From Achromobacter pestifer (GTDB lineage Bacteria > Pseudomonadota > Gammaproteobacteria > Burkholderiales > Burkholderiaceae_B), in assembly GCF_013267355.1 (NCBI RefSeq), contig NZ_CP053985.1, positions 930,001 through 994,000 on the forward strand: a DNA stretch of 64,000 nucleotides, in the 5' to 3' direction. Position numbers and translations under genes: made by a program. Shown here piece after piece: positions 18,171-27,323 of the stretch. Positions within the stretch are counted from its first letter, which is position 1; every line of letters starts with the position of its first letter. Under the pieces are notes generated by a model. The model was not told where the DNA came from. It made no database searches and saw nothing but the letters and a program-made list of their open reading frames with translations.

Positions 18171-19133
18171 ATGAAACGCACTGCCTGTCTTGCCGCCCTG
18201 TTGCTCAGCCTGACCGCGCCCGCCGCGCTGGCCGCCTACCCGGAACGCGCCATCACCCTGATCGTACCGGCCGCGGCCGGCGGCAACGCCGACATCACCG
18301 CGCGCCTGGTGGGCCAGGAAATGAGCCGCCAGCTGGGTCAGCCGGTGGTGGTGGAAAACCGCGTCGGAGCGGGCGGGCGCATCGGCACCCAGGCGGTGGC
18401 GCGCGCGGCAGCCGATGGCTACACCATCGGCTATGCGCACGTCGGCACGCTGGTGCTGCACCGCTTCCTGTTCAAGCAGCAGCTCTATGACCTGGACCGC
18501 GACATCGCCGCCATCGGGCTGGTTGCCGAAACGCCCAACGTCATCGTGGTGAACGCGTCTTCGCCCTATCGCGACCTGAAGGGTTTCATCGAAGCCAGCC
18601 GCGCCCAACCCGAGCGCCTGACGATGACCTCGGCCGACCCGGGCACCACCAGCGAGGTCGGCGTCAAGCTCTTCATCGCCCAGACCGGCGCCGCCGTGCG
18701 CCAGATTCCCTACAAGGCCACGGCCGCGCAACTGTCCGACCTGCTGGGCGGCCACGTCGATTCCATGATGGAGAACCTGCCGCCGCTGATCGGCAACCTG
18801 AAGGATGGCCGCCTGCGCGCGCTGGCGGTCACCACCAAGACCCGCGCCGTGTCCAATCCGGACGTGCCGACGGTGGCGGAACAAGGCTATCCCGACTACG
18901 AGCAGTCGGCCTGGAGCGCGCTGGTCGCGCCCGCCGGCACCCCGCCCGAGGTCATCGCGCGGCTGAACGCGGCGATGAACGCGGCGCTGCGCTCGGACAG
19001 CGTCAGCAAGGAACTGCGCAGCCGCTCCCAGGAACCGCTGGGCGGCACGCCGCAGGACGTACAGAACCAGATACGCAAGGAGCTGCCCAAATGGGAAGGC
19101 ATCATCAAGGCCGCCGGCACCACGCTGGATTGA
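18171..19133 (+). CDS. Bug-family tripartite tricarboxylate transporter receptor
   Basis: A 320-residue periplasmic solute-binding protein of the Bug (TctC) family. A signal peptide ends near AALA-AYPER at residue 21. Characteristic motifs follow: ITLIVPAAAGGNADITAR, GQPVVVENRVGAGGRIG, IPYKATAAQLSDLLGGHVD and AWSALVAPAGTPPEVIARLN. No TctA/TctB membrane genes are adjacent, as is usual for the many orphan Bug proteins of this family of bacteria. It opens a three-gene set with a deacylase and a PLP enzyme, which suggests its ligand may be their substrate. The start at 18171 fits the signal peptide. Confidence 0.92.
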   Translation: MKRTACLAALLLSLTAPAALAAYPERAITLIVPAAAGGNADITARLVGQEMSRQLGQPVVVENRVGAGGRIGTQAVARAAADGYTIGYAHVGTLVLHRFLFKQQLYDLDRDIAAIGLVAETPNVIVVNASSPYRDLKGFIEASRAQPERLTMTSADPGTTSEVGVKLFIAQTGAAVRQIPYKATAAQLSDLLGGHVDSMMENLPPLIGNLKDGRLRALAVTTKTRAVSNPDVPTVAEQGYPDYEQSAWSALVAPAGTPPEVIARLNAAMNAALRSDSVSKELRSRSQEPLGGTPQDVQNQIRKELPKWEGIIKAAGTTLD

Positions 19134-19164
19134 GCCGGATATCCAAGTCCGCAGGAGCCGCCGC

Positions 19165-20145
19165 ATGGCCACGGTAAGCCGCGAGGACTTTTCCTGCGCC
19201 GCCGCGACCAACGCGTCGGCCTACCGCCGCGTCACCATACCGATGCTGCGGATCGAGGCGGGGCCTGGCCCCGCCGTCGCCTTGATGGCGGGCGTGCATG
19301 GCGACGAATGGGAAGGCCAGGCCGCCATTCTGGAGCTGTGGCGCCTGCTGCCCGGCATCCTGCGGCGCGGCACGGTCTACCTGCTGCCCGCGGCCAACGC
19401 CGAGGCCTCGCTGGCGGGCACGCGCCTGTCGCCGTCCGACGACGGCAACCTCAACCGCGCCTTCCTGGGCGCCCCGGCGCGCGGCTACACGGAAAGCGTG
19501 GCGGCCGCGCTGGAAGCCCGGCTGCTACCGCGCATACAGGCGCTGGTGGACGTGCACAGCGGCGGCGCGTCGCTGCGCTACCTGCCCTCGTCGGTCATCA
19601 CGCGCTACGGCGATGATGCCTATGACGAACGCCTGCCCGCCCTGGCGCGCGCCTTCGGGCTGCCCGATTGCATGTTCTTCCGCGGCACGGAATCCGGCTC
19701 CATGCCGGCGGCCGCCAGCCGCCACGGCGTGCTGCGCCTGAGCGCCGAGATCGGCGGGGGACGCGAAACCAGCCAGACGCTGGTCGACCGCTGCCGCGAC
19801 GGCCTACTGGGCTGCCTGGGCGAACTCGACCTCCTGCCCGACCGACCGCCCGCGCGCCGCCCCGAAGTCCGCCTCTACGACCTGGACGCTCCTGCCGCCA
19901 CCGTGCGCGCCAGCGAGGCCGGCGTGTTCGTGCCCGCGGTCGAGCTGGGACAAGTGATCAACGCGCGCCAGCGCATCGGCCAACTGATGGAGCCCGCCCG
20001 CCCCGACACCGCGCCGCGCGCCCTGACCAGCCCGCAGGCCGGCACCGTCGTCTGCCTGCGCTCCATCGCCCGCAGCGACGATGGCGATTGTCTGATCCAG
20101 ATCGCGCCCGCCCTTCCCCTCGATTCCCTTGCTTCGATGTACTGA
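19165..20145 (+). CDS. Succinylglutamate desuccinylase/aspartoacylase-family hydrolase
   Basis: A 326-residue zinc-dependent deacylase of the AstE/AspA branch of M14-like hydrolases, which removes an acyl group from an N-acylated amino acid or similar compound. Zinc ligands are His45 and Glu48 in GVHGDEWEG and His131 in VDVHSGG. NLNRAF near residue 95 supplies the substrate-binding Asn and Arg. A C-terminal beta-rich domain (about 205-326) follows. It starts 31 bases after the Bug gene behind GGAG and is followed after 3 bases by the PLP enzyme. Substrate not predictable from sequence alone. Confidence 0.87.
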   Translation: MATVSREDFSCAAATNASAYRRVTIPMLRIEAGPGPAVALMAGVHGDEWEGQAAILELWRLLPGILRRGTVYLLPAANAEASLAGTRLSPSDDGNLNRAFLGAPARGYTESVAAALEARLLPRIQALVDVHSGGASLRYLPSSVITRYGDDAYDERLPALARAFGLPDCMFFRGTESGSMPAAASRHGVLRLSAEIGGGRETSQTLVDRCRDGLLGCLGELDLLPDRPPARRPEVRLYDLDAPAATVRASEAGVFVPAVELGQVINARQRIGQLMEPARPDTAPRALTSPQAGTVVCLRSIARSDDGDCLIQIAPALPLDSLASMY

Positions 20146-20148
20146 CAC

Positions 20149-21246
20149 ATGCAGATGAACCCTAGCTTGTCCGGCCTGCGCTGCATCCGTTGCGCCAGCC
20201 TGTGGCCGCCGGCCGATTACCCTGAAGGCTGCCCCAGCTGCCTGGAAGCCGGCCACCCCGCCAGCCTGGAATGCCTGTACCAGCCCTCGGCCGACAGCGC
20301 CATGCCCCTGCCGGTGCTGGACGCCGTCACGCTGGGCGAAGGCGCCACCCCCTGCCTCGCCGCGCCCGCGCTGGCGCAGACCGAGGGGGTGGGCCAGCTC
20401 TGGCTGAAATGCGAAAACGCCAATCCCACCGGCAGCCACAAGGACCGCATGGCGGCCCAACTGGTGTCGCGCGCGCGCCTGGCCGGCGCCACCCGCGTGG
20501 CGGCCGCCTCCAGCGGCAATGCCGGCGTCTCGCTGGCCGCCTATTGCGCTGCCGCGCGGCTGGAGGCCGACATCGCCATCACCAGCAACTGCCCGCCCTT
20601 GCAGCGCGAGGCCATGCAACGCTTCGGCGCCCGGCTGACCGCCTTCGAGGACAGCCTGAGCCGCTGGCCGCACGTCGAAGACCTGTGCCGCAACCACGGC
20701 GCCTTCGCGGGCACCAACTATCTGAATCCGCCCGTGGGCACCCACCCCTATGGCGTGGAAGGCTACAAACCCATCGCCCTGGAAATCCTGGAAACCTGCG
20801 GCGTGCCCAGCGACATCGTGGTGCCCACCGCGCGCGGCGATCTGCTGTGGGGCATCTTCCTGGGCTGGCAGCATCTGCTGCAAACCGGCCGCATCGCGCG
20901 CCTGCCCCGCCTGCACGCGGTGGAACCGTATGCCCGCCTGTCGCGCGCCCGCGCGACAGGCGACGCGCGCAAGCAGTGGGACGGCATGACGGACCAGTAT
21001 TCGATCGCGGGCAGCACCAGCACGCTGCAATCGCTGGAAGCCTTGTCGCGCTCGGGCGGCACGCCCGTGGAGATATCAGACGCGGCGGCCGCGCAAGCAC
21101 AGCAGCGGCTGGAACGCATGGGGATGGCCACCGAGCTGTCGTCGGCCGCGGCGCTGGCAGCCGTGTCGCGGCTGCGCCGCTCGGGCCTGCTGGACGCGGA
21201 ATCTTCCGTGGTGCTGATCGTGACGTCGGACGGCCGCCGCGGCTAA
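20149..21246 (+). CDS. Threonine-synthase-like PLP-dependent enzyme
   Basis: A 365-residue fold-type II pyridoxal-phosphate enzyme. An N-terminal zinc-ribbon-like element (Cys12, Cys15, Cys28, Cys31) is followed by the PLP lysine Lys98 in NPTGSHKDR and the phosphate-binding region AASSGNAGVSLAAY. It resembles threonine synthase but is shorter and sits in a catabolic context, so a beta-elimination or replacement on a deacylated amino acid is equally possible. It overlaps nothing but follows the deacylase by 3 bases. A convergent LysR gene lies 18 bases beyond its stop. Confidence 0.82.
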   Translation: MQMNPSLSGLRCIRCASLWPPADYPEGCPSCLEAGHPASLECLYQPSADSAMPLPVLDAVTLGEGATPCLAAPALAQTEGVGQLWLKCENANPTGSHKDRMAAQLVSRARLAGATRVAAASSGNAGVSLAAYCAAARLEADIAITSNCPPLQREAMQRFGARLTAFEDSLSRWPHVEDLCRNHGAFAGTNYLNPPVGTHPYGVEGYKPIALEILETCGVPSDIVVPTARGDLLWGIFLGWQHLLQTGRIARLPRLHAVEPYARLSRARATGDARKQWDGMTDQYSIAGSTSTLQSLEALSRSGGTPVEISDAAAAQAQQRLERMGMATELSSAAALAAVSRLRRSGLLDAESSVVLIVTSDGRRG

Positions 21247-21264
21247 GGCCCTGGCTTGCGCGCG

Positions 21265-22173
21265 CTAGACGCCAAAGCTGTCCACCAGCGGCGCCAGCGC
21301 GCCGCGCAGGCAGGTCGCCCAGAACTTGCCCGCTTCGGACAAGGGGCGGCTGCCGTGCAGAATCATGTGGCATTCGAAATGCACCGGCGCGGCCAGCGGG
21401 CGATAACACAAGCCCGCCGCCGCCATGCCGACCGCCGTGGCCGGGTTCGCGATGCCCACGCCATGCCCTGCCAGCGCCAGTTGGCAAACGGTGCTGGAGT
21501 ATGGCGTCTCGATGGCCACCTTCAGGCTCTGCCCCGCTTGCACCAGCAGCGCGTCCAGGCGCTTGCGCGACCCATCCTCGGCGTTCAGCGCGATCACGTC
21601 GGCGTCGGCCAGATGCGAGAACTCCACCTGTTCCAGCCGCGCCAGCGGATGACCCTTGGGAAAGACCGCCACGGCGCGCAGGCTGGCCAGCCGGTGGCCG
21701 CGCAAGCCTTCCAGTTCGGACTCGTCGGCCACCGCGGCCAGATCCAGTTCGCCGGACACCACCATGTCACGCAAGGTGTTGGAATCCCGGATCTGCAGAT
21801 ATAGGCCGGTGTCGGGATAGCGCTCGCGAAAGCGCGCGATGGTGTCGCTGATGATGGCGCCACTGTAGGCATGGATACAGCCGATACGCAGCCGCGGCTG
21901 CGCGGCGCCGCGGATCGCCCGGATCTTGCGGCCCAGGCTTTCCAGCCCGACGTTCAAGCGGCGGATTTCCTCGTACAGCAGGGTTGCCTCGGGCGTGCGC
22001 TGCATGCGCTGGCGCACGCGCTCGAACAGGCGCAGCTCGATGCTGGCTTCCAGCGCGGCCAGGGTCGCGCTGACGGTGGCGGGCGACACGTCCAGCCGCC
22101 TGGCGGCGGCGGTCACGCTTTCCGTTTCATAGACGGTGCGGAAGGTTTCGACCTGCTTGAGCGTGAAGGTCAT
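21265..22173 (-). CDS. LysR-family transcriptional regulator
   Basis: A 302-residue regulator. The DNA-binding domain is in residues 1-62 (LKQVETFRTVYETESVTAAARRL, landmark: FRTVYETESVTAAARRLDVS; SPATVSATLAALE). The effector domain begins near RLRIGCIHAYSG. It is convergent with the Bug/deacylase/PLP-enzyme cassette and is the most likely regulator of it. Its start lies 18 bases downstream of the recO stop on the same strand, so it may also receive read-through from the long rpoE-recO transcript. Effector unknown. Confidence 0.9.
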   Translation of the reverse strand: MTFTLKQVETFRTVYETESVTAAARRLDVSPATVSATLAALEASIELRLFERVRQRMQRTPEATLLYEEIRRLNVGLESLGRKIRAIRGAAQPRLRIGCIHAYSGAIISDTIARFRERYPDTGLYLQIRDSNTLRDMVVSGELDLAAVADESELEGLRGHRLASLRAVAVFPKGHPLARLEQVEFSHLADADVIALNAEDGSRKRLDALLVQAGQSLKVAIETPYSSTVCQLALAGHGVGIANPATAVGMAAAGLCYRPLAAPVHFECHMILHGSRPLSEAGKFWATCLRGALAPLVDSFGV

Positions 22174-22191
22174 GGTCGGAACGCGGTGCGC

Positions 22192-22779
22192 TCAGATGCG
22201 CTGTAAGTCCAGCAACACGCGCCGGGTCGACAAGGGCCGGCCGGCCAGAATTTCGGCCAGCCGTTCGCGCAAGTCGCGACGCAACGCCGGTTCGATCACC
22301 GGGTCGTCGAAATCGGGCGGCGCTTCATCCACGCCGTAGCCGGTTTCGCGCAGCAGCGTCCATTCGAAACGGCGCAGCGCACCCGCCGCGCGGGTGCCGC
22401 CGGACAGCTGCTGCAAGGCGAAATCGTAGGCGTCGTACAGCAAGGGGTGGGCGTCTTCGCGCGGCAGCAGCCGCAGCAGCAGTTCGTTCATGTACCAGGC
22501 CGACATCAGCGCGGTGCCGGTCAGCGCGCGGATGCCGGCGATCTCGGCGCGGGTCAGGGTCTTGACCTCGCCGTTGCCGGTCCACGACAGCAGCAGCGGC
22601 TGGAACGCGGACAGCACCGGACGCAGCACGGAATACGGGCGCTTGGCGCCCTTGGCGACCATGGCCACACAGCCATGATCGCGGGAGAAAGTCTGAACGA
22701 TAAGGGAGGTTTCACGCCACGCAGTGGCGTGCAACATGTATCCGGGGCGATCCTGGACGCGAGGCGCCCTTCTACTCAT
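22192..22779 (-). CDS. recO: DNA repair protein RecO, unusually short
   Basis: A 195-residue RecO, the RecF-pathway mediator that loads RecA onto SSB-coated DNA. The N-terminal OB fold is complete (GYMLHATAWRETSLIVQTFSRDHG, landmark: LHATAWRETSLIVQTF; VAKGAKRPYS). The helical part includes YMNELLLRLLPREDAHPLLYDAYD. Between LLRETGYGV and the C-terminal RPLSTRRVLLDL only about 33 residues remain, where E. coli RecO has about 85. The usual central region, which carries a cysteine cluster in some species, is absent. No frameshift or early stop is visible. The ATG at 22779 overlaps the era 3' end by 8 bases. Confidence 0.9.
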   Translation of the reverse strand: MSRRAPRVQDRPGYMLHATAWRETSLIVQTFSRDHGCVAMVAKGAKRPYSVLRPVLSAFQPLLLSWTGNGEVKTLTRAEIAGIRALTGTALMSAWYMNELLLRLLPREDAHPLLYDAYDFALQQLSGGTRAAGALRRFEWTLLRETGYGVDEAPPDFDDPVIEPALRRDLRERLAEILAGRPLSTRRVLLDLQRI

Positions 22780-23662
22780 AGCCCAGATCGCGGAGCGCAC
22801 CCTCGCGGTCGGACCAGCCCTTGCGCACCTTGATGTAGACCTCCAGGTGCACCGGTTTGTCCAGCAGCTTGGCGATGTCCTGCCGCGCCTCCGTGGCGAT
22901 GCGCTTCATGTGCATGCCGCCCGTGCCCAACAGAATGGGCTTGTGGCTATCGCGTTCGACCACCACGCAGGCATTGATGCTGGCGCCCTTGTTGGTCTCT
23001 TCCCATTGCTCGATGACGACGGTACAGCCGTAGGGCAGCTCGTCGCCCACCAGGCGGAAGATCTTCTCGCGCACCAGTTCGGCGGCGATGAAGCGCATGG
23101 GACGGTCGGTCAGCGTATCTTCCTCGAACATCGCCTCGCCTTCCGGCAGGCGCGACGCGATTTCTTCCAGCAACTGGTCCAGCTGCTGCTTCTTGGTGGC
23201 GCTGACCGGCACCACCGCACCGTAGGGATGCAGCGCCATGATCTTGGACACGAAGGCGAACAGGTCGTCGCGGTTCTTCAGCGCGTCGATCTTGGACACG
23301 ACCAGGATGGTGCGTTCGGGCGCGGGCAAGAGCGGCAGCAGCTTGGCGTCGCCTTCGGACCACTTGCCGGCTTCCACCACATGCACCACCACGTCCACGT
23401 CGGCCAGGGCCTGCGTGACCACGCGGTTCATCATGCGGTTCATGGCGCCGCCATGCCGCGTCTGGAAACCCGGCGTATCGACGAACACGAACTGCTCGTG
23501 CTCGCGCGTCAGCACACCGTGGATGCGGTGGCGCGTGGTCTGCGCCTTGCGCGACACGATGGAAATCTTGGAACCGATCAGGGCGTTCGTCAGGGTGGAC
23601 TTGCCCACATTGGGGCGGCCCACGATGGCGACGAAGCCGGTACGAAAAGGGGTATCGCTCAT
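22772..23662 (-). CDS. era: GTPase Era
   Basis: A 296-residue ribosome-assembly GTPase that binds the 3' end of 16S rRNA. G1 is [10 protein letters not shown]2 region [10 protein letters not shown]3 DTPGF, G4 SKID near residue 125, and G5 [14 protein letters not shown]-binding domain occupies about residues 205-290 with the loop [12 protein letters not shown]. Its start overlaps the rnc stop by ATGA and its end overlaps recO by 8 bases, so rnc-era-recO is one translationally coupled unit. Confidence 0.98.
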   Translation of the reverse strand: MSDTPFRTGFVAIVGRPNVGKSTLTNALIGSKISIVSRKAQTTRHRIHGVLTREHEQFVFVDTPGFQTRHGGAMNRMMNRVVTQALADVDVVVHVVEAGKWSEGDAKLLPLLPAPERTILVVSKIDALKNRDDLFAFVSKIMALHPYGAVVPVSATKKQQLDQLLEEIASRLPEGEAMFEEDTLTDRPMRFIAAELVREKIFRLVGDELPYGCTVVIEQWEETNKGASINACVVVERDSHKPILLGTGGMHMKRIATEARQDIAKLLDKPVHLEVYIKVRKGWSDREGALRDLGYE

Positions 23663-24420
23663 TTAGTCTCTTGAGCCACTGCCACCGGCAGCGACAATTG
23701 CGCGGTTTTGCGCGCCTTGCCCGACTTGCGGGCGGCCTTGGTCGCCGGGCTGACGGCCAATGCGGCCTCCAGCGCCAGCTTGGCCGCCGATTGCTCGGCG
23801 GCGCGGCGGCTGGCGCCAGGCGCCATCACCTTGATCTCGAGCGCCGGAATGGCGCACTCGACTTCGAACTGCTGGCTGTGGGCCGCGCCATGCGTGGCCA
23901 CCACCGTGTACACCGGCAGCGCCAGCTTGCGGCCCTGCAGGAATTCCTGCAGCAAGGTCTTGGCGTCCTTGCCCAGGGTTTTGGGGTCGACCGAGGCCAG
24001 CACCGGCTGGTACTGGCGCACGATCACGCGGCGGGCGGCATCGAAACCCGCGTCCAGGAAGACGGCGCCAAACAGGGCCTCGACCGTGTCCGCCAGGATG
24101 GAGGGCCGGCGGAAACCGCCGCTCTTCAATTCGCCTTCGCCCAGGCGCAGGTACTGCGATAGTTCCAGCCGCTGGGCAATGTCCGCCAGCGAGGCCTGCT
24201 TGACCAGGTTGGCGCGCAGGCGCGACAGGTCGCCTTCGTCGATTTTGGAATAACGCTCGAACAGCATCGCCGCGACGACGAAGTTCAGCACGGAATCCCC
24301 GAGGAATTCCAAGCGCTCGTTGTGGCGCGCACCGTGGCTGCGATGCGTCAGCGCCTGTTCGAGCAATGCCGGATCACTGAAGTGGTGATCCAGGCGGTTT
24401 TCTAGCGTGGCTAGCGACAT
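23659..24420 (-). CDS. rnc: Ribonuclease III
   Basis: A 253-residue double-strand-specific endoribonuclease that processes rRNA precursors and some mRNAs. The catalytic signature [16 protein letters not shown] is near residues 35-50, with the further acidic residues in [16 protein letters not shown]. The dsRNA-binding domain follows (about 152-222). A basic Ala/Lys-rich tail of about 30 residues extends the usual 226-residue length. It begins 2 bases after lepB and overlaps era by 4. In other bacteria RNase III trims its own operon mRNA; no obvious leader hairpin is visible in the short gap here. Confidence 0.97.
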   Translation of the reverse strand: MSLATLENRLDHHFSDPALLEQALTHRSHGARHNERLEFLGDSVLNFVVAAMLFERYSKIDEGDLSRLRANLVKQASLADIAQRLELSQYLRLGEGELKSGGFRRPSILADTVEALFGAVFLDAGFDAARRVIVRQYQPVLASVDPKTLGKDAKTLLQEFLQGRKLALPVYTVVATHGAAHSQQFEVECAIPALEIKVMAPGASRRAAEQSAAKLALEAALAVSPATKAARKSGKARKTAQLSLPVAVAQETK

Positions 24421-24422
24421 AA

Positions 24423-25307
24423 TCAGTTGAACCGGCCGATGCGGCTGAGATCGCTGAAATTCATCCAGATGAAGAACGCGCGCCCGACGATATTGGATTC
24501 CGGAACGAAGCCCCAGTATCGACTGTCCGCGCTGTTATCCCGATTATCGCCCATGGCGAAAAACTGCCCCTCGGGTACTTTGCAGCGTACCCCATTACGG
24601 CTGTATTGGCAGTTCTGGCGGTTGGGAAATTGCCACATCGCCCCATACTCCTGCGGCTTACCCTCATCCAGCAGGATTTTGTGCTCAACTTCGCCTAACT
24701 TCTCTTTATATTGCGCAATATACGAGACTCGATCCGGTTCAAAGTAGTCGCCATCGCGCACATGCGGCACCAATTCGCCGTTGATGTAGAGCTTTTTGTC
24801 CAGGTAGGCGACCTCGTCGCCCGGCAGGCCGACCACGCGCTTGATGTAGTCGACGTCCGGATCCACGGGATAGCGGAACACGAACACGTCGCCGCGCTGG
24901 GGCTTGCCCACTTCGATGATCTTCTTGTCGATGACCGGCAGGCGCAGGCCATAGCTGAACTTGTTCACCAGGATCAGGTCGCCCGACTGCAGGGTCGGCA
25001 GCATGGAACCCGACGGGATGCGGAACGGTTCGACCACGAACGAGCGCAGCATGAACACGAACAGAATGACGGGGAAGAAGCTAACGGCGTATTCGATCCA
25101 CCACGGCATGCGGCGCGCGGCGTCGCCGGCTTCGCGGCGCAGGCGCTCGGCTTCCTGGGCATCGCCCACCAAGGCCGTATCGTATTGCGCCATTGCCGCC
25201 TGGGCCCGGCGTTCGCGGCCCTTGCGCAGCACTGCCAGATCAAGCACCCAGATAATGCCGGTCAACACCAGCAAAACAAAAAGAATCAGGGCAAAGTTCC
25301 AACTCAT
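24423..25307 (-). CDS. lepB: Signal peptidase I
   Basis: A 294-residue inner-membrane protease that cleaves Sec and Tat signal peptides. Two N-terminal membrane segments (about 5-25 and 70-90) anchor it. The Ser/Lys catalytic pair is Ser101 in [10 protein letters not shown] and Lys156 in [30 protein letters not shown] near the C-terminus is the family signature. It sits between lepA and rnc, the classical order. Confidence 0.97.
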   Translation of the reverse strand: MSWNFALILFVLLVLTGIIWVLDLAVLRKGRERRAQAAMAQYDTALVGDAQEAERLRREAGDAARRMPWWIEYAVSFFPVILFVFMLRSFVVEPFRIPSGSMLPTLQSGDLILVNKFSYGLRLPVIDKKIIEVGKPQRGDVFVFRYPVDPDVDYIKRVVGLPGDEVAYLDKKLYINGELVPHVRDGDYFEPDRVSYIAQYKEKLGEVEHKILLDEGKPQEYGAMWQFPNRQNCQYSRNGVRCKVPEGQFFAMGDNRDNSADSRYWGFVPESNIVGRAFFIWMNFSDLSRIGRFN

Positions 25308-25330
25308 CAGCTAACCGCCTTCTTTGGGTT

Positions 25331-27124
25331 CTATTTATCTTCCACTTGCAGGATGGCCAGGAACGCCTCCTGCGGAATTTCCACACTACCCACCTGCTTC
25401 ATGCGCTTCTTGCCGGCCTTCTGCTTTTCCAGCAGCTTTTTCTTGCGCGAGATGTCGCCGCCATAGCACTTGGCCAGCACGTTCTTGCGCAGCGCCTTGA
25501 CGTTTTCGCGCGCGATGATTTCGGCGCCGATGGCAGCCTGGATCACCACGTCGAACATCTGGCGCGGAATCAGGCCGCGCATGCGGGTGACCACGTCGCG
25601 GGCGCGGTGGCGCGCGTTGCTGCGGTGGACGATCACGGCCAGCGCATCGACGCGGTCGTTATTGATCAGCAGGTCCACGCGTACCACGTCGGCCGAGCGG
25701 TACTCCAGGAACTCGTAGTCCATCGAAGCGTAGCCGCGCGACACCGACTTCAGCTTGTCGAAGAAGTCCAGCACGATCTCGGCCAGCGGGATCTCGTACA
25801 CCAGGTGCACCTGGCGGCCGTGGTAGCTCATGTTGACCTGCGAGCCGCGCTTGTTATTGCACAGCGTCATGACAGGACCCACGTAGTCCTGCGGCATGAA
25901 CAGCGTGACCTTCACGATGGGTTCGCGGATGTCGGCGATCTTGCCCACTTCAGGCATGCGCGACGGGCTTTCCACGGTGATCACGGAACCGTCGCGCTGT
26001 TCGACCTCGTACACCACCGACGGCGCGGTGGTGATGATGTCCATGTCGAATTCGCGTTCCAGGCGCTCCTGCACGATTTCCATGTGCAAGAGACCGAGGA
26101 AGCCGCAACGGAAGCCAAAGCCCAGCGCCTGCGACACTTCCGGCTCGAACATCAGGGCAGCGTCGTTCAGCTTGAGCTTGTCGAGCGAATCGCGCAGCTG
26201 GTCGTATTCGGAGCTTTCAACCGGATACAGGCCGGCGAACACCTGCGGCTTCACTTCCTTGAAGCCCGGCAGAGGTCCGGCGGCGGGTTTGTTCGCCAGG
26301 GTGACGGTATCTCCCACCTTGGCGTCTTCCAGCTGCTTGATGCCGGCGATGATGAAGCCCACCTCGCCCGCCGACAAGTGCGGACGCTGTTGCGACTTCG
26401 GCGTGAACACGCCGGTCTGCTCGCACAGGTGGGTGGCGCCGGAGGCCATCAGCAGGATCTTGTCCTTGGGCTTGAGCACGCCGTTAATGATGCGCACCAG
26501 CATCACCACGCCCACGTAGTTGTCGAACCACGAGTCGATGATCAGCGCCTGCAGCGGCGCATCCGGATCGCCCTTGGGCGGCGGCACGCGGGCCACGACC
26601 ATTTCCAGGATCTCGTCGATGCCCATGCCGGTCTTGGCGCTGGCCAGCACCGCCTGCGAGGCATCGATGCCGATCACGTCCTCGACTTCCTGGCGGGCGC
26701 CTTCGGGATCGGCCTGCGGCAGGTCCATCTTGTTCAGCACGGGCAGCACTTCCACGCCCAGCTCGATGGCGGTGTAGCAGTTGGCCACGGTCTGCGCTTC
26801 CACCCCTTGCGAGGCGTCCACGACCAGCAGCGCGCCTTCGCAGGCCGACAGGGAGCGGCTGACTTCATACGAGAAGTCCACGTGCCCCGGGGTATCGATC
26901 AGGTTCAGGTTGTAGACCTTGCCGTCCTGCGCCTTGTAGTGCAGCGCCGCGGTCTGGGCCTTGATGGTGATGCCGCGCTCGCGCTCGATTTCCATGGAAT
27001 CGAGAACCTGGGCAGACATCTCGCGATCCGCCAATCCGCCGCAGCGCTGGATCAGGCGATCGGCCAGGGTCGATTTGCCGTGATCGATGTGGGCAATGAT
27101 GGAGAAGTTGCGAATATGCTGCAT
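25331..27124 (-). CDS. lepA: Elongation factor 4 (LepA)
   Basis: A 597-residue ribosome-associated GTPase of exactly the usual length. G1 is HIDHGKSTL at residues 11-19, then the G2 threonine in [12 protein letters not shown]3 DTPGHVDF and G4 NKMDL. The EF-G-like domains and the LepA-specific C-terminal domain follow, including [16 protein letters not shown]. The ATG at 27124 gives the expected [16 protein letters not shown]; in-frame codons further upstream are not conserved. lepB starts 23 bases after its stop. Confidence 0.98.
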   Translation of the reverse strand: MQHIRNFSIIAHIDHGKSTLADRLIQRCGGLADREMSAQVLDSMEIERERGITIKAQTAALHYKAQDGKVYNLNLIDTPGHVDFSYEVSRSLSACEGALLVVDASQGVEAQTVANCYTAIELGVEVLPVLNKMDLPQADPEGARQEVEDVIGIDASQAVLASAKTGMGIDEILEMVVARVPPPKGDPDAPLQALIIDSWFDNYVGVVMLVRIINGVLKPKDKILLMASGATHLCEQTGVFTPKSQQRPHLSAGEVGFIIAGIKQLEDAKVGDTVTLANKPAAGPLPGFKEVKPQVFAGLYPVESSEYDQLRDSLDKLKLNDAALMFEPEVSQALGFGFRCGFLGLLHMEIVQERLEREFDMDIITTAPSVVYEVEQRDGSVITVESPSRMPEVGKIADIREPIVKVTLFMPQDYVGPVMTLCNNKRGSQVNMSYHGRQVHLVYEIPLAEIVLDFFDKLKSVSRGYASMDYEFLEYRSADVVRVDLLINNDRVDALAVIVHRSNARHRARDVVTRMRGLIPRQMFDVVIQAAIGAEIIARENVKALRKNVLAKCYGGDISRKKKLLEKQKAGKKRMKQVGSVEIPQEAFLAILQVEDK

Positions 27125-27225
27125 GCTTGAAATTATAAGGGACAGAACACTCGGCACTGGGCCGGAAGACACCGCCGCCGGAGTACGCACGGCTGACGAG
27201 GGGGGCGCCAACGGGCCGAGCCCGG

Positions 27226-27254
27226 GCAAAACAAGGGGGCGCCATGCGCCCCCT
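27226..27254 (-). terminator. Stem-loop between mucD and lepA
   Basis: Read on the minus strand, 9-base arms AGGGGGCGC and GCGCCCCCT with a 3-base loop are followed by TGTTTTG. It lies 70 bases beyond the mucD stop and 102 bases before lepA. The U tract is imperfect, so partial termination separating the sigma-E genes from lepA is the likeliest effect. Confidence 0.6.
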
Positions 27255-27323
27255 CTTGCGGCAACCAGCCATTTTAGCCGGTCTTGCGTCTTTTTTCTGC
27301 GAACTCGGCGGACGGGCCCGGCA

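Noticed and set aside
22192..22779. RecO as a frameshifted pseudogene
   Set aside because: Both the N-terminal and C-terminal motifs are in one uninterrupted frame and the overlap with era is preserved.
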